This document shows positions 35,089-47,789 of a DNA stretch of 64,000 bases, in pieces (the stretch's first letter is position 1; every line of letters begins with the position of its first letter). The notes beneath the pieces were generated by a model. That model worked only from the letters and a program-made list of their open reading frames with translations. It was not told where the DNA came from and made no database searches. Both the position numbers and the translations under genes were made by a program. This stretch comes from Desmodus rotundus (Eukaryota > Chordata > Mammalia > Chiroptera > Phyllostomidae): the NCBI RefSeq assembly GCF_022682495.2, contig NC_071390.1, positions 151,380,583 through 151,444,582 of the forward strand, read 5' to 3'.

Positions 35089-35880
35089 ACAGTTTATGCA
35101 TCCCAAGACAGATATTGTCAGACCCAATTATATGCTATCTGTAAGAAACCCACTTTAAACATAAAGACACGAATAGGTTAAAAGTAAAAGGATGGAAAGA
35201 GACATATCTAAAGAAAGCTGGAATGGCTATAGACTCCAGAACAAGCAATATTACCAAGGATAGAGACACTTCAGAATACTAAGGGTCAATACTTCAAGAA
35301 GACATAACAATACGAAGTGTATCTCAACCTAATATCTGCACTTCAAAATAACACGGCGCAAAATGGTAGAAGTGACAGGAGAAATATTACAGTTGGAGAG
35401 TTCAACATTCCTCTCTCAGTAATTGATAGAACAAGTGGACAGAAATCAATAAGGATATAGAAAATTGAACACTGTCCGCCAACTTGACCTAACTGGCATT
35501 TATGAACCACTCCACGGAACAGCGGCAGGATCTCCTTCTTTTGTGGTGCACGTAAAACATTCGCCGCAGCAGACCGCATTCTGAACTGCAAATCAAGCCT
35601 CCGTACACGTAAGCGGCCTTAAATTATACAGGGTACGTTTTCCCACCACAACAGAATTAAACTAGGTATCAATAACAAAATGATTACTTGGAAAAATCAC
35701 ACAAACAACGCACTTCTAAATAACCACTGAGTCAAAAAAAAAATTCATCAGAAAAACTGGAAAATATTTTTTTAAGTGAATGCAAATGGAAATACAGTAT
35801 CTCAAAATGTGTGGGTAGAGCTAAACAAAACAAAACAAAAAGAAAGGGTTCAATAACCAATTTATCTTACAGCATAATTT
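35089..35880 (+). repeat. L1M ORF2 relic (endonuclease region)
   Basis: Plus-strand sequence follows the L1 ORF2 endonuclease segment: 'aagaaacccactttaaacat', 'gaaagctggaatggctatag', 'gttggagagttcaacattcc', 'cttgacctaactggcattta', then the start of the RT region. Many frame breaks show it is long dead. It is probably the same ancient element as 32535-34866. Confidence 0.75.
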
Positions 35881-36329
35881 AACTGAATGGTGGAGTGGTT
35901 GTTATTCATCCTTAAGTAAAAGAGTTTAATCACGGATATTTACTGATCCTCTCCTTAGAAGTCAAGAACTCTGCTGGCAGATAAAATTAAGGCTGTTACC
36001 TAAATCCCAAAGCCAAGCTAGCAGAGATAGGAGCACCGTGTAAATGAAGGCACAGATCTCTCCAGGACAAGGAGGTGCAGGCAAGGCTGAGTGGAAGTGG
36101 AAGTGGAAGCGTGGCTGGGGCTTAGAGGCCTAACAATGCAGAGAGCTGTGGGAGTCCAAAGAGGGCTCTAGCCAGAAGTCCAGCGTGACAAAAGACAGCA
36201 AGCAGAAAGGCCAAACAAGCAGGTGGCAGACTCAGTGAACGGCTAATTCAACTTCACTACCCAGGAGTTGCAGGCACCACAGCAGAGGAAGCTTGGGACT
36301 GGGTTGCAAGGGCCTGGAGGGACCTGCAG

Positions 36330-36545
36330 ACTGGACCAGGAGTCAGAACCCGGGCGTGAGTCCTGGGTCTACTGTTGACTAACCACAGGACCACGGTTCA
36401 GTTTCTCCACTTCGCTGAGGCCCACTTTCCCTTTCTGTGAAGCAGACTGAATGCATCCCCGTCTGTCACTCCGAGTTGCTGTGAGAGCAACTGCGCCAGG
36501 TGCACAGTGAGGCGCTACATGATGTAAAAGCAGAGGGAAGGTACT
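36330..36545 (+). repeat. MIR SINE
   Basis: 'agtcagaacccgggcgtgag', 'cagtttctccacttcgctga' and 'gagttgctgtgagagcaact' follow the MIR consensus order. Confidence 0.7.
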
Positions 36546-38004
36546 GAAGGCTTCTGTGAGCTGGAAGGTGGCCGAGGGAGCCTGGGGCTGCACGAAGATG
36601 AGTGACACTGTACTGACTGAATGCTGGGTGAGAAGGCGGAAATAAGGCTACGGGGGCAGTGCAGGGCGGCAGTCACGAGGGCCTCATCCAGCGAGGCTGT
36701 GCCAGGAGCACCGCGAAAGAGGCGACTGAAGATGGACCCCTGAGACTGACCGAGGGTGGAATGGAAGCCAGGGAGGTGTAAATGAAACCTGGGTCTAAAG
36801 CAGTGGACGTGTGGGAAAATTTGACCCCCAAACAGAAAAGTTAGAAAATAAGCCCAATTTTCTAGGTATAACGCTTCTAACCAAATTTTGACCCATATAA
36901 GAAGAAACAGCTGACCAGGAAAGGAAAATAAAATCACATGTAATAAAATATTTAATCCTAGAAACTATGCAGCTATTTTAAAAGCATTTGGCAAACAACT
37001 TCTATATGTAATTATAGAAATGCCATTTAGTAAAACATTCTAGCTGAATTTTACCGTATAATTTCTAACATCTATGAATCTTCATGCATGTTGTCGTTTT
37101 ATTTGAAGGTTGCAGTAATGTAAAAATTCACAAATGAGCACACTACAGAAAATTACTAATGTATTATCGTAGATGCACCAAAATTCATTGCCGAATAAAT
37201 CTTTGGTGCTGAACTAGCAGAGCCAAAGCGGGTAAAATATGAAAAAATCAGCATGGTGCTAGGAAAATAAAAACCACAACAAATATTTGCCTTAATTAAA
37301 AATTCACTTAAAAATGCAGTCAAAGATTAGTCACCTAAGACCAGTAAACACACAAACATAACAAAATACCAATCTTGAAAAAAGTATAATTGTATGAGCT
37401 GTGGACTGTACACGAACGAACACAATGCCAACTAGAGCCTCAGAATTCTTCTACCTGTGGTTATCAGGCTGCAAAATAAGACTTTACTTCACAACAGAAC
37501 CATCGCCATGTACTTGGGTCTAGTTCACTAGGTAACAATATGATTACTTCTCAAAATAATTAGAAATTACATCGCAATAATGTTCACTGAAATTAGGTTA
37601 GGTTTGAAATTCAAATGATTTCCAAATACAGCACCCCAAATAAAAATAGATTAGATCTAATTAGCTTCTTCCAGCAAACTCTATGGGTGAAGGTTTGTTG
37701 TTTCATGAGAAGAGCCTTTCCAAGCTTATCTAAGAGATATTTAGAACAGTGTCTATTACATGCCCATTTACAAATTACTGAGACAATAGCAAGAACCATT
37801 AAAGGTCTGCCACTACAGCTTTCTGCTAACATACTACATTTTTTACCCATAATCAAAGTTAACTTAGAAAGTTTACACGTAGAAAGAAAGTTAATTAGTG
37901 TCCTTATTTAACTTCTTCACTGTGTATGTAAAAACAAACCTCAGAAGGCAATAAAAGGGGGAGGGAGGGGAGGGAAACGTCTGGATAGGCTCCAGAGAAC
38001 TCAC

Positions 38005-38113
38005 CCGTGCAAAGTCAAATGCATATCTGTAAATAAGTTTAAAGTTTGTAGAATCATTTAATAATGATCTTAAGTAATCCAAAGTATTTCTGAGTTTTTC
38101 TGTTGTATCACAT
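38005..38113 (-). CDS. DCUN1D4: DCUN1D4 coding exon (fourth from last)
   Basis: 109 nt: the final A of a split Gln codon, then 36 residues [20 protein letters not shown] through [10 protein letters not shown]. The acceptor is TTCTAG and the donor GTGAGT. This is the middle of the PONY domain (Pfam Cullin_binding), matching the family signature [13 protein letters not shown] that is shared by DCUN1D1-5. As I recall the human protein, it has Phe where this sequence has the second Leu of RSLLN, a conservative change. Confidence 0.97.
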
Positions 38114-38224
38114 CTAGAAAAACAGAATAAAGCAAATTATAACCTGAGTTTTTGTTCTTATTTGCGGCAGTAATACAAAACACAATACCAAAAGACAGAT
38201 AAAAAATCTGGTGCCGGAACACAC

Positions 38225-39350
38225 CCACGAAGACCTATTTCTTCCTACACTTTTTATTTCAAAAAGTTTCAAATGCACAGAAAAGTTGAAAGTTCTAAAT
38301 AAGCGCCCGCATACCCACCCATCCCTTTGGCTCACAGTGAACATCGTCCAACTTGTGTTCTCTCCCACACACACGTGCTTTTTTCTGGACCATTTGCAAG
38401 GTGGTTGCCCACACAATGACACCCCTAAATACTTAAACACCGTCATCACCCTGAATAGTCTGTCAGTGTCAACTTTCTTAGCTAATCTACAACCCAACTG
38501 CCAACTTCCCAATTGCTTCCCCATTGCTCTTTACAGCTGCTCCTTTTTTTCAGTCCAGGATCTGATCAAGGCTCATTCATTGCTTTCAGTTGTCGTATCT
38601 CCTTAGTGTCTGGAAGGGTGTCCTTTTTTCTGTCTTTCCTGACAATGTCATTTCTGACGAGATCAGACTGGCTGTTTTGTAGCATCTCCATCTGTCAGAT
38701 AACTTCCCTACAATTACAGGTTGAACACTATGAGGGCACTGCACATGATGCCCCTCGCAGTGCTCCCCACTGGGAGGCTCACGTCGGCCTGCCCCGTACT
38801 GGTGATGCCGAGTTGGCTCATCTGGGTAAGGAGGCGGCCACGGGACTCCCCACCGAAAGGTACTTTGCCCCTCTGAAAGCGTACACCACCTGTGGGATGT
38901 GCTGAGACTCTGAATCCCGTTGCGCAGTAACCGTCAGTCAGTGGCTTTGCCATCCATTGATGATACCTCCCTGAATTGATTTTAGATTTGAAGATGCAAA
39001 ATGGTGATTTTTCCAACTCTATCACGCTTTTACACTTACTGGCTGGAATTCTTCTATAAAGAATAGTTCTACTCACCACTTTCCTTATTATTTCAAGTTA
39101 GGGATTTTTGCTTTTTATTCAGTGTTACAAGCTATTACTTTCTTTATTCTTTTTGAGGTATAAACTGTCCTCACTTGGGCAGTGGCCCCTCCAAGCTGGC
39201 TCCAGCGTCCTTCCGACAGGCTCCATCGGTCTTTGAGCGCATCCTCACTTTCTGGCACAAGAGATTCCAGCTCACTTTGTACCTGCCCTTAGACTTGAAA
39301 TCAGCTATTTTTCTAGGAAACCTGGTGATGATAACCTATTTTTACAGGAA
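38225..39350 (+). repeat. L1M 3' UTR relic
   Basis: The consensus-like order on the plus strand is 'tgcacagaaaagttgaaagt', 'acacacgtgctttttt', 'cagtccaggatctgatcaag', 'gttgtcgtatctccttagtg', 'caaaatggtgatttttccaa', 'gccaagctggctcc'-like 'cctccaagctggctccagcg' and 'tttctggcacaagagattcc'. It is long and diverged. Confidence 0.75.
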
Positions 39351-41714
39351 AGTGACACACCACTTTCCTAAGGAAGTAGACTAATTGGTTATTTTTACAA
39401 ACTAATTTTCTGTTTGTAATAGCTAGCCCTTAAAAATTAGAACTAATAGTCACCATTTTCACCAGAAATATTAAAGTTTTTCAATGCTGGATGTATTTCT
39501 TATGTTTCTCTGTAGAGTTTTTACCTACTAAGTATAGCTAATACATATTACAAGTATTATCAATGTAAATATTATTAATACTTTATAAACTATGATTCAT
39601 AATAGAACATACTATTTTTAGCAATAAATTTATGAAAGCTAACTACAAAAATGTTCCCATGATCTACTGAAATAAAGTATCTAAAAGCCAAAAATTAGAG
39701 TAAATGTCTCATTTGTGAGTCTACAATAATTCAGAATGTCCTTTATTTCTTCCTGATGTTTGAAAACTTAAAAAAGATTAAAATCATACTATTTTAGAGG
39801 TCAGAAAAGGCTTCTTTAAGGGACTAACATGTAAACTGAGAGCTGAAAGAGAAGAGGAAACTAGATGTTTTAGGAGGGAGGACATTCCAGCTAAAAGGAA
39901 CAGCACATGCAAAAGCCCAGTGGTGGAAAGGAGCACAGGAAGTCCAAAGTCGAGCAGAAAACCACTATGACTAGACTAGGTAGAGCAAGAGGGGAAACGG
40001 TGTAAGATGAGGCTGAAAGGGAGATGGGACCAGCCATAAAGAGTTTCTGTGGTTCAGTGTTTTATTTAACTGAATCCTAGAACCAATGGAAGCTTCCTCC
40101 TACCATGGAAGAGACCATGACCAGGCTTGAGTCTTGAAAAGCTCATTCTGGATCTCTGTGTAGAAGGGCTGGGTAAGGTGGAAAAGGAGACGCTGACAGC
40201 CTAGTTAGAGATCTAGTGCTGGGACCCAACTGAGGGCCAATGGAGGATAAAAGGATACACAAGAAAGCAGTAAGGGAGCAGAGCTTACTTTGCATTGGGG
40301 ACTGTACTGTATGGTTTTATTTATCATCATCATCTATAAATAATATTTTATTAACAATATGGGGGAGGGCCAAAGAGGAGGGAATGCTAACTCCAAAACA
40401 TAAAAGGTAGAGATCCCTGTTCTTAACTGGAAACAAAGACTAAGGACCAAAGCCACAGGAAATTGTACCAATTTTGGCCAGTGGCTTAGTTCAGTCTTGC
40501 CCAATGAGAAGAGCAGTTTGTTTGTTTCAACAGGTTCAAGGACAGGAACGACTCATTTAGCTACACTACATAGATAACACTACACAGCTGAAAGGAAATA
40601 AAGATACTGTGAATCTTTGGGTAGGACTACAAGGCAAAATGTCAAGTTCTGCAGCATGCCTGAGAGTTAGTCCAGCTACCCTGGCGAAAGATGTCCCTAT
40701 GTTTGAAAGAACAAGAGATCTTGTCTGGAGTATATAAAGCATAAAATGCCCAAAGTAACATTTCCATTTCATGCAGCTCTTAAGGATAGTTATGTGAGTT
40801 AGAGATGATACTGTTGATAAGGAATTTAACTAACTGCTTTAAAGGGGGCTTTGTGGGGCAGAACCTCTGGACCAACACCCACTAGGGAAGCAGGCCAGTG
40901 AGTGGCCAGGTCTGAACCATAGGTTGCCATCTAGTGGCCGCTCAGTTCTTCAGCCCGTTTTCCCCTGCTTTTCTGTGTACCACACACACGTAAGGAGACT
41001 TGCAGAAGTTGTAGAGTGACCCTGCCACACTGGGACGGAGCACTGTCTGCCACAGCAAAATATACACATGAAGTGGGATCATTTCTTGAGTTTTGCTGCC
41101 ACAAAACAAATTTGGAATCAACAGAAATCAGGACAATAGTAATCAAAGGCTATAAAATCAAAGGCAGTTCTCCCACATTACCTGGAAAAGGCCTCTGCCC
41201 CTTCTCTCGGTCAGCCCAAAGGTATTTTCCCAGCCCATCATCAGTCCTATGCAAAGTTAGCTGCACCTCTAACACACTGCATTTTGTTTTAGCTTGAGCA
41301 TCCCTAGAAAGCTTCATCCATCAGTGGTACCCTTAAAACCACATGCTGGGACAAGACAATAAATGAACAATCAACTGAAACAAGAGCTGTGCCTTCTCTG
41401 ACTGAGGATGACCACGGGGAGCTTGGGGACAGACATTTCCTACCAGCTGCTGTCACTTCTTCCCAGCCCTGGAGAGGCCATGCCCACAACTCCTCTACAC
41501 GGTGTCGAGGAGACAGAGTCAAGACTAATTTCTGAGTGCCCAAGTACGTGCCACATTTCACCACTTCCCCTTCCTGATTTTAGGAATGCTACCAGGGACA
41601 CCCAGGAAGTTACCAAACTGACTCAGAACTATCTGGCTCCAAAACCTATGGGCTATTTCTAGCACACTTCTACGGTACAGTAGTAATTTTTTTTAAAAAG
41701 CATGTTAATCAAAT

Positions 41715-41765
41715 ATACTAGCGTATATATATGTATAGTATATATATAACTATATGTATTTTGCC
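41715..41765. repeat. AT-rich dinucleotide repeat
   Basis: An interrupted (TA)n/(TATG)n tract. Confidence 0.8.
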
Positions 41766-41949
41766 ACATACACACTTTAAATTCAGTGTGAGTCCAAAAC
41801 TTCCCACCTTTGGAGCACACAAATAACTAACTGGCCCCTGAGTTTTATTTACTGCGTGTGCATACCTTACAAATACAGTACTTATTTAGTTAACTTACAT
41901 GAAGAATTAACGTTATTACTTTTGGATCTTTTGCCTGAACATTTATTGC

Positions 41950-42068
41950 TTCTAAGCCCCAACCCCAAATGGACTTTGTCTTGCTCATAGGTTGTTTCCC
42001 CAGGACCCAGAACGCTGTGCTTGGCACGTCACCACCACTCCGATATTTAATGCCAAACAAATGACAAA
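41950..42068 (+). repeat. L2 LINE 3' end fragment
   Basis: 'gactttgtcttgctcatagg', 'cccaggacccagaacgctgt' and 'gcttggcac' follow the L2 3' end. Confidence 0.6.
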
Positions 42069-42834
42069 TCCAGAAAGGCTGGAGGGGGTTCTGAAAACAT
42101 GCAATTGGTCTAGTTCTGAACTACAAAGAGCCATACAGGTTTTCTGAGTAATTAAATACCTGCATCTCATTGATGAGAAAACCAATCTCAGAGTTTCATA
42201 TCACGGAAAAGCAAGCAGATTCCTCAGTGCCTGTACAAGTGTTGTCACTACCCTCTGAATTTTACAGGAAGCCACCTGCCACCACGCAGTCCCCAAAGCA
42301 GGGCCTGCAAAGCGCCCTCCCAAATGCACTCGCAGACCTCTCCCAGGAACGGCACATCTCACATCCCAGGCGGTGAGGCCCTCAAAACACACGGGCAAGA
42401 CCCGGCATCATGGGATATTCTTTTGTAAAGGCAAATATAAAAAAAAAGAATCTAGAACTACGTAAAAACAGGCATTCTACTCTCTTAGGACACATGAAAA
42501 CGTGCCTGAGAAAATGCTCCTCTGAAGCCCTGAAATAAGATCCTGACGGGTCCTGACGTGGCCACAGTCACCACCGCAGGGGCACTGCCGAGGGGCAGCC
42601 CCACAGCCGCCACTCGGGCAGCAGCAAAGAAAGGCAGTGAAGAAAACGACAAAAGAGGGAAAGGCTTAAAATCGTAAGGAGTTGCTTGCCAACATGGAAA
42701 CACAATTTTAGAGATGTCAGAGACTTAACCCTAAAATTCTAGAGTATTATGAAAGGAAAGTATATTTGTAAAAAGGTCATTTGGCTTTTGCCTAAAACTC
42801 ATTTGCCCCCAGACAATAGTTGTTAGAGGAAGAA

Positions 42835-43050
42835 TGTGACCTCAGAGTCAGAAGTCTTGGGTTTTCTTCCACTTCTGCCATCTACCTTCACCAATCACTT
42901 ATCCCCTCTGAACCTCAGCTTCCTCATTTTGTGAAGCGAGCAAGGATCAGGCCTGATCTGTCTGGGAAGTCCTGAGGCTCCAATGGGAAACAGTGATGAG
43001 GCTTCAGAGGCTACTAAAGCACAGTGCAAATAAAGCATTAATTCCAGCAC
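42835..43050 (+). repeat. MIR SINE
   Basis: 'cagagtcagaagtcttgggt', 'cctctgaacctcagcttcct' and 'aagcacagtgcaaataaagc' follow the MIR order. Confidence 0.7.
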
Positions 43051-43605
43051 CAAATGGACAATGAGACTAAAAGTTGACAAATTCCAAAATTATTTAAATA
43101 AAACCACTACAACTCCAATTTTAATCTAATAAAAATTAAAGTCTTATTCCTAATTGAAGTGCAAAGAAAAAGGGAAGTCATTCCAAGTACTCTAGATCAA
43201 AGTTACTATGTTAAGAATTAACACTTTACCTTCTAATACCATTTGAAATGTTTACTTATCTACCGCTACTGTATCCTTCAATGCGTAATAGAGAATAACA
43301 ATTTGTTTTCTTGAATGAAACTCTTAGCAAACACATATGCATATATACACAAACACAGCACACACATAAGTACAAAGTGAACACGTAAAACCACTGATTT
43401 TTTTTACCCCAGAATGGGGCGGTAACACAAACAGAATCATTATTATTACTATTTTTTAATGACTAGAGTAATAAAGTTTCGATTTTGCCCTAAGCTAAAA
43501 CAGAAGATTTCAAACATCTACACTTACAAGTTACACTTTACTCAATTTTTTTCTCACTAACTGTAAACCAGATTCTATTAAGCCTTTCCTTTCTCAGCTC
43601 TAGCC

Positions 43606-43937
43606 CTGTGCTGTCTAACACAGTAGCCACCAGACACACGTGGCCACTGACCACTTGAAATGCAGCCAGTGCAAACTGAGATGTATCTTAAGTGTAAAAC
43701 ATACATCAGATTTGCAAGATTTAATGTGAAAAAAGAATTTACAATAGTTCATTGATTTTTAAAATATTGATTACATACTGGAATGGTAATGTTTTGGGTT
43801 AAATAAAATATAGTAAAATTAATTATACCTGTTTCTTTTTATACTTTTTTAATGTGGCTATTGGGAAAATTTAAATTACATATGCGGCTCACATACCTGA
43901 GAAAAGACTGGTCTATTTCTATTGGGTGGAGTTGCTG
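43606..43937. repeat. hAT-Charlie-type DNA transposon relic
   Basis: The left end 'ctgtgctgtctaacacagta' and right end 'tctatttctattgggtggag' resemble the inverted CAGTGCTGTCCAATAGAAAT ends of an old mammalian hAT family. The interior pairs 'cacacgtggccactgaccac' and 'acatatgcggctcacatacc'. No transposase frame remains, and I see no clear 8-bp duplication. Confidence 0.6.
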
Positions 43938-44176
43938 TAGATGAATACTAAAATAAATAGTATGCGCTTACATAAAAACTTTAATTGCTAAAATTCAACC
44001 ATAAAGCCCTGCTCATCATATAAACGGGGCATGGCCTTTAAACCCACGGCCGCAGCTAAAGTCTACCAAGATACCTGGCCTTCTTCCAGTCACCCAACCC
44101 AGACGCCCTGAGATCCCGGGGAGGCGGCGACCAACTTGGGAGAGTAGGGACCTCCCAAGACAGTCTCAGGACTTAC

Positions 44177-44268
44177 TGTAGAGAAGTCATTCCTTTTAGC
44201 CATTCCTGTAGAGTAAAGTAACCCATATTTTGTGCATCCAATTTCCAAGCTAGGACAAGCATAACTAC
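44177..44268 (-). CDS. DCUN1D4: DCUN1D4 coding exon (fifth from last)
   Basis: 92 nt encoding [18 protein letters not shown] through EWLKGMTSL, plus CA of a Gln codon completed by the next exon. The acceptor is ACAG and the donor GTAAGT. It covers the first EF-hand-like helices of the PONY domain. The segment MLVLAWK...GYFT..EWLKGM is a family hallmark, and [13 protein letters not shown] is D4-type rather than D5-type. No lesions are seen. Confidence 0.97.
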
Positions 44269-44715
44269 CTGTTTAAAAAAAAAAAGAAAGCAAGCCCAAT
44301 CAAATCAGACAACTGATCTCAGCAATCAAATACATTAACATCTTGCCAAATGCTTCTGTTCACCATAGTTTAAAGTCACTGAAATAACAAGAGTGACTTC
44401 ACAAATGAGTTCTAGTTTGGCGTAACTCAGTCTGTGCATGAGGGTTTGGAGAAACACAAACATTTTGAAGTATGATGGTGAAAGTGCAAAAAGATTAACC
44501 TTTCCAGAGGGCAGTTGTGCATATCTATTAAAATGAAAACCAGTTACTCAGTCAGCAATACCCTCTACGGGAAGTTAGCTTATCCATACACCTGCAGGTG
44601 CGTGCAAACGCGTACACTCAGCAATAATTGCTGCAGTACTATTTGCGGAAGCACAAGACTGAAAACAAACATTTGTAAATGAGGTGGCAGTTATTAAATA
44701 CTTCTTTGCTAAATA

Positions 44716-45267
44716 TTGGGTGGTCCAAAATGTCCATCCGTTTTTTTCCATAAAATTTGACATTTTTCATTTTCACCAATAACTTTATTGACTTGGATAT
44801 TCTGACTATGTCAGCTAACTCCCACTTGGTAGAACGTTGATTACTCTCAGTAAACGTCTTGATTTGATGACTATCTACTTCAACTGGTCTACTTGACTGT
44901 GGAGCGTCGTCCAGGGAGAAATCTCCAGCATGAAACGTCACAAACCACTTTTGACATGTACGATCAGTCACAGAACCATCTCCATATACTGCACAAATCA
45001 TTTTTGCTTTTCAGTTTCATTTTTACCTTTCTTGAAATAATAAAACATAATATGCCAAAAATGTTGCATATTTTCTTCCATCTTCAATACTAAAATTGGC
45101 TACATAAAAAATCACCAATTTGGTAAAGTTTTCTTTAAATGCACACTGATATGACAGTTGTTACCATACATATGTAACAAAATTGTTTCTAATGACGTTA
45201 AAGACAACTAAGTGCTACTAGAGCCATCTTAACAGAAAAAACCAAATATACTTTTTGGCCCACCCAA
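44716..45267 (-). mobile_element. Internally deleted mariner transposon
   Basis: The ends TTGGGTGG(T/G)CCAAAA form terminal inverted repeats and TA dinucleotides flank both sides (44714-44715 and 45268-45269). On the minus strand a 5' UTR precedes a start codon at 45081. The N-terminal DNA-binding part of a mariner transposase follows, then the sequence jumps to the 3' terminal repeat, so the catalytic DDD region is gone. 552 bp remain of what is usually about 1.3 kb. Confidence 0.85.
44750..45081 (-). pseudogene. Mariner transposase N-terminal remnant
   Basis: From ATG at 45081 the frame encodes about 22 residues, then loses register by one base near 45003. The open part from 45001 continues with ICAVYGDGSVTDRTCQKWF and SRPVEVDS, the helix-turn-helix hallmarks of mariner-family transposases, followed by a segment matching RISKSIKLLVKMKNV. 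It stops before any catalytic domain. It cannot catalyse transposition, but the encoded fragment spans a terminal-repeat-binding domain. Confidence 0.8.
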
Positions 45268-46929
45268 TACATTGCACACAAAGGGATACTATGCCCCCGT
45301 TAGGACCAGTAAGTCAACAAATAGGGAACAATCTCCAAGATCTATCAGATGGAAAGAGCAAGGTGTAGAACAGTGGTGAAAAATAAAAAGGTAGGTGGTG
45401 AGACATACACAGTGGGGTTGAATCACAAATACACTACTGTTTGTAAATTCAACTATTTACACTGGGGGGAATTCTTTAAAAGTAGCACAATATTCCACGT
45501 AAATAGTGTTGTGCCTGTTCTAAGAACCAGAGGAGCATTACCGCCCAATCACTTCTCAAGGGCTACACAAAAGTATCAAAATAACTGTCTGTGATGGTAG
45601 GATTAAGTGTACTTTTTCTGTTTAAAATTTCTTTTCATCAAATATCAGTTAAATCAGTACACATCGCTTTTAAAGTCATCATGTGTTTTAGATTTTAAAA
45701 CTCTAAGATTACTAGGTAGACTATGAGGACTGATTAGTAAGCCAATGTTTCTACATTATATGCATATCATCACAAAATGATTGTTAAGTAGGTTAAAAAA
45801 AACGGTAACTTAAGAGACCAATGGGCTACTTAGATCAATTTCCCAAAAGAAGTTATATGTTCTTCAAAACATTCATACATTCGAGGATTTTTCTCATCTC
45901 TTGAACCCACATTTTCTAATTCAAACTTATATTCTCAATATCTATATTTAATCCTCTATTAGAGAGACTGCAAACTCCACATAAACACTTAAGTAAAGAA
46001 AATGGTGAAGGCCCAAGAACACAGCGTACATGAAATACGTCTGAACTGCAAGGCAGACGTTCACAACAGCTACTTCTTTACACAAAACAGACCTGTCCTT
46101 ATGAGAGCTCATAAGGAAGCTTATACTAAATGATCTTGCTGTTGTTACCCTAGTAAATAAAAGTAGACTTGAACTGGACAACTTGCTTAAGTTTCATAAG
46201 CTATAAATATCAAGTAAGGTGAGAGTTTTAAATACTTTAAAGTGCTTACTCATTGATGTGCTTACTTTTAAAAACTAGTTTGCTGCATGTTTTTCCAATG
46301 TTAACATTTCTGAAATTGGGATGCATTCCCAATTAACGGCATATCAGAGTTTATTTAGCAACATTTTTTATTAGTGATGATACAACTTACATAACTTCTA
46401 TTTGTGGCACCTTAGGATTGAAGTATAGTAAAAAATACTTTAAAATCATATTCTAAATTTGGTCTTTTAGACTTCAATGTGTATGATTCAACATTTCAAC
46501 CCTCTTTCTACAGAAAGAGAGAGCTAAAGAACTTATAACTGCCCAAAAGGAGCAATAGCAGCTGTCTTCTATTGAGTACTGCTATTTGGGGGTGAGAACT
46601 TCGAAGAGCTGGGAACGCCCCCTTTTCAGTTAGAATCCGCATGGGCACTCCCTTGCACCCTGACAGGCGTTCCCACCTCTGAGAGTAAACACTCACTTCA
46701 TGCCTCTCAGGCCCACAGCTGGACCCTGGCCTCCTCATCTCCTCATCTCCTCACCGCTGGCCCTGTCGCCTAGCCCTCTGATCCAATGCAGGCTACTGTC
46801 CTCTGGATGGAATCTCTGGAGCCCCTGCCAAGCCCAGTTCACTGTGAGACTGTTCACAAAACACCCCAGCAACCTTGGTCCAGCTCTCATCCCGACACGT
46901 CCTTCGTAAAGTCCGTGAATGTTGTTTTC

Positions 46930-47789
46930 TGTTGGGAACCATCCTGCCTGGTTTCAGGAGCTGTAACCCCGCCGACAGGCGAAAAGGCCCCATGGCTAGG
47001 GGACCTCGGGGCCATAAGCCACTAAGGAGACAAAACTTACTCTCCTAGCAGAGGCACAGCCTCTGCCCCCTTTACTTCACCCTGCTTCGCCCCTGGAGGA
47101 TGGCTGAATAGTCAATGATGGGTAAGATTCCTCAAGGGAGGAATGACCCACGACAGGCACAGTCATGAAGGGACCATCAGGGAAGGACTTGGTGGGCTAC
47201 AGAAAAAGGGTGACGGACCTTCGTCCCTCAGCTTTGTCATAGCCTGAGTCTCATTCTATCAGTAAAACGTCTCTTGCTCTCTTGGCCACCCGCATCCCCC
47301 ACCTGATTCAGGCCTGAAACAATGCCGAAGGCTGGTGCAGCCCTGTGCAGGAACAGGCTGTTCCCTGGGCAATCGGACCAAAGAAAGAATGCATGAAATT
47401 CCGTGAAACCTGCTTTGCTAAGAATGCCCTCACTTTAAATGATACGGGTCCCAGCATAAAATGAGTTTGTTTTCCAAAGTTCTATGGCCCTTTGGCGTCA
47501 CTCTATCTATCTGACCCTGGCTCAGAACAAGCCCTTATGGTTCTTTAAATGTTTCCCATTCCTTGATCATTACTGCCTGACAGTGACTGACGAGCTTTAC
47601 ATATATGCCCCTGTATTCCTATGTGAACTAAACCCAATCAAAGCCCATTTCGAAAGAGGCTCAAGGCCCTTCTCCTCTGAGAGACTGGTCAGCCTTTCCT
47701 CCCCAAGCAGATCAGTCTTGGTGGACTTATTCTCATCCGCAGCAGACAGGGGGCTCCATGGGACGGAGCTCCCCCCCTCCCCCCGCCCA
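46930..47789 (+). repeat. Solo LTR of a class II (betaretrovirus-like) ERV
   Basis: The 860-bp segment begins TGTTGGGAACC and ends CCCGCCCA, so it carries the retroviral TG...CA ends. It is flanked by the perfect 6-bp duplication GTTTTC (46924-46929 and 47790-47795). A 6-bp duplication is typical of class II/ERVK integrases. No gag, pol or env sequence adjoins it, so it is a recombined solo LTR. Orientation is judged from the TGTTGGGAACC start and is tentative. Confidence 0.7.

Larger units (their letters stand above)
23707..38004 (-). other. DCUN1D4: DCUN1D4 largest intron (14.3 kb)
   Basis: This intron hosts a hAT element, a full-length HAL1, a short L1 end, two VES SINEs upstream of an ancient LINE cluster (one of them inside it), a MaLR LTR, MIRs and another VES. 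Stretches with nothing recognised are 23707-26925, 27156-27831, 30291-31347, 31563-32204 and most of 35880-38004. Minus-strand open frames between 24980 and 26020 show no family resemblance. Confidence 0.85.
38114..44176 (-). other. DCUN1D4: DCUN1D4 intron (6.1 kb)
   Basis: This intron contains an L1M 3' end (38225-39350), an unclassified old repeat-like stretch (39790-40260), an AT microsatellite (41715-41765), an L2 3' end (41950-42068), a MIR (42835-43050) and a hAT-Charlie-type relic (43606-43937). No other exon is seen. Confidence 0.85.

Noticed and set aside
39790..40260. Old interspersed repeat ('ggaacagcacatgcaaaagc' type)
   Set aside because: The resemblance to a common mammalian repeat is clear in parts, but class and ends are uncertain. 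It is mentioned only within the intron entry.
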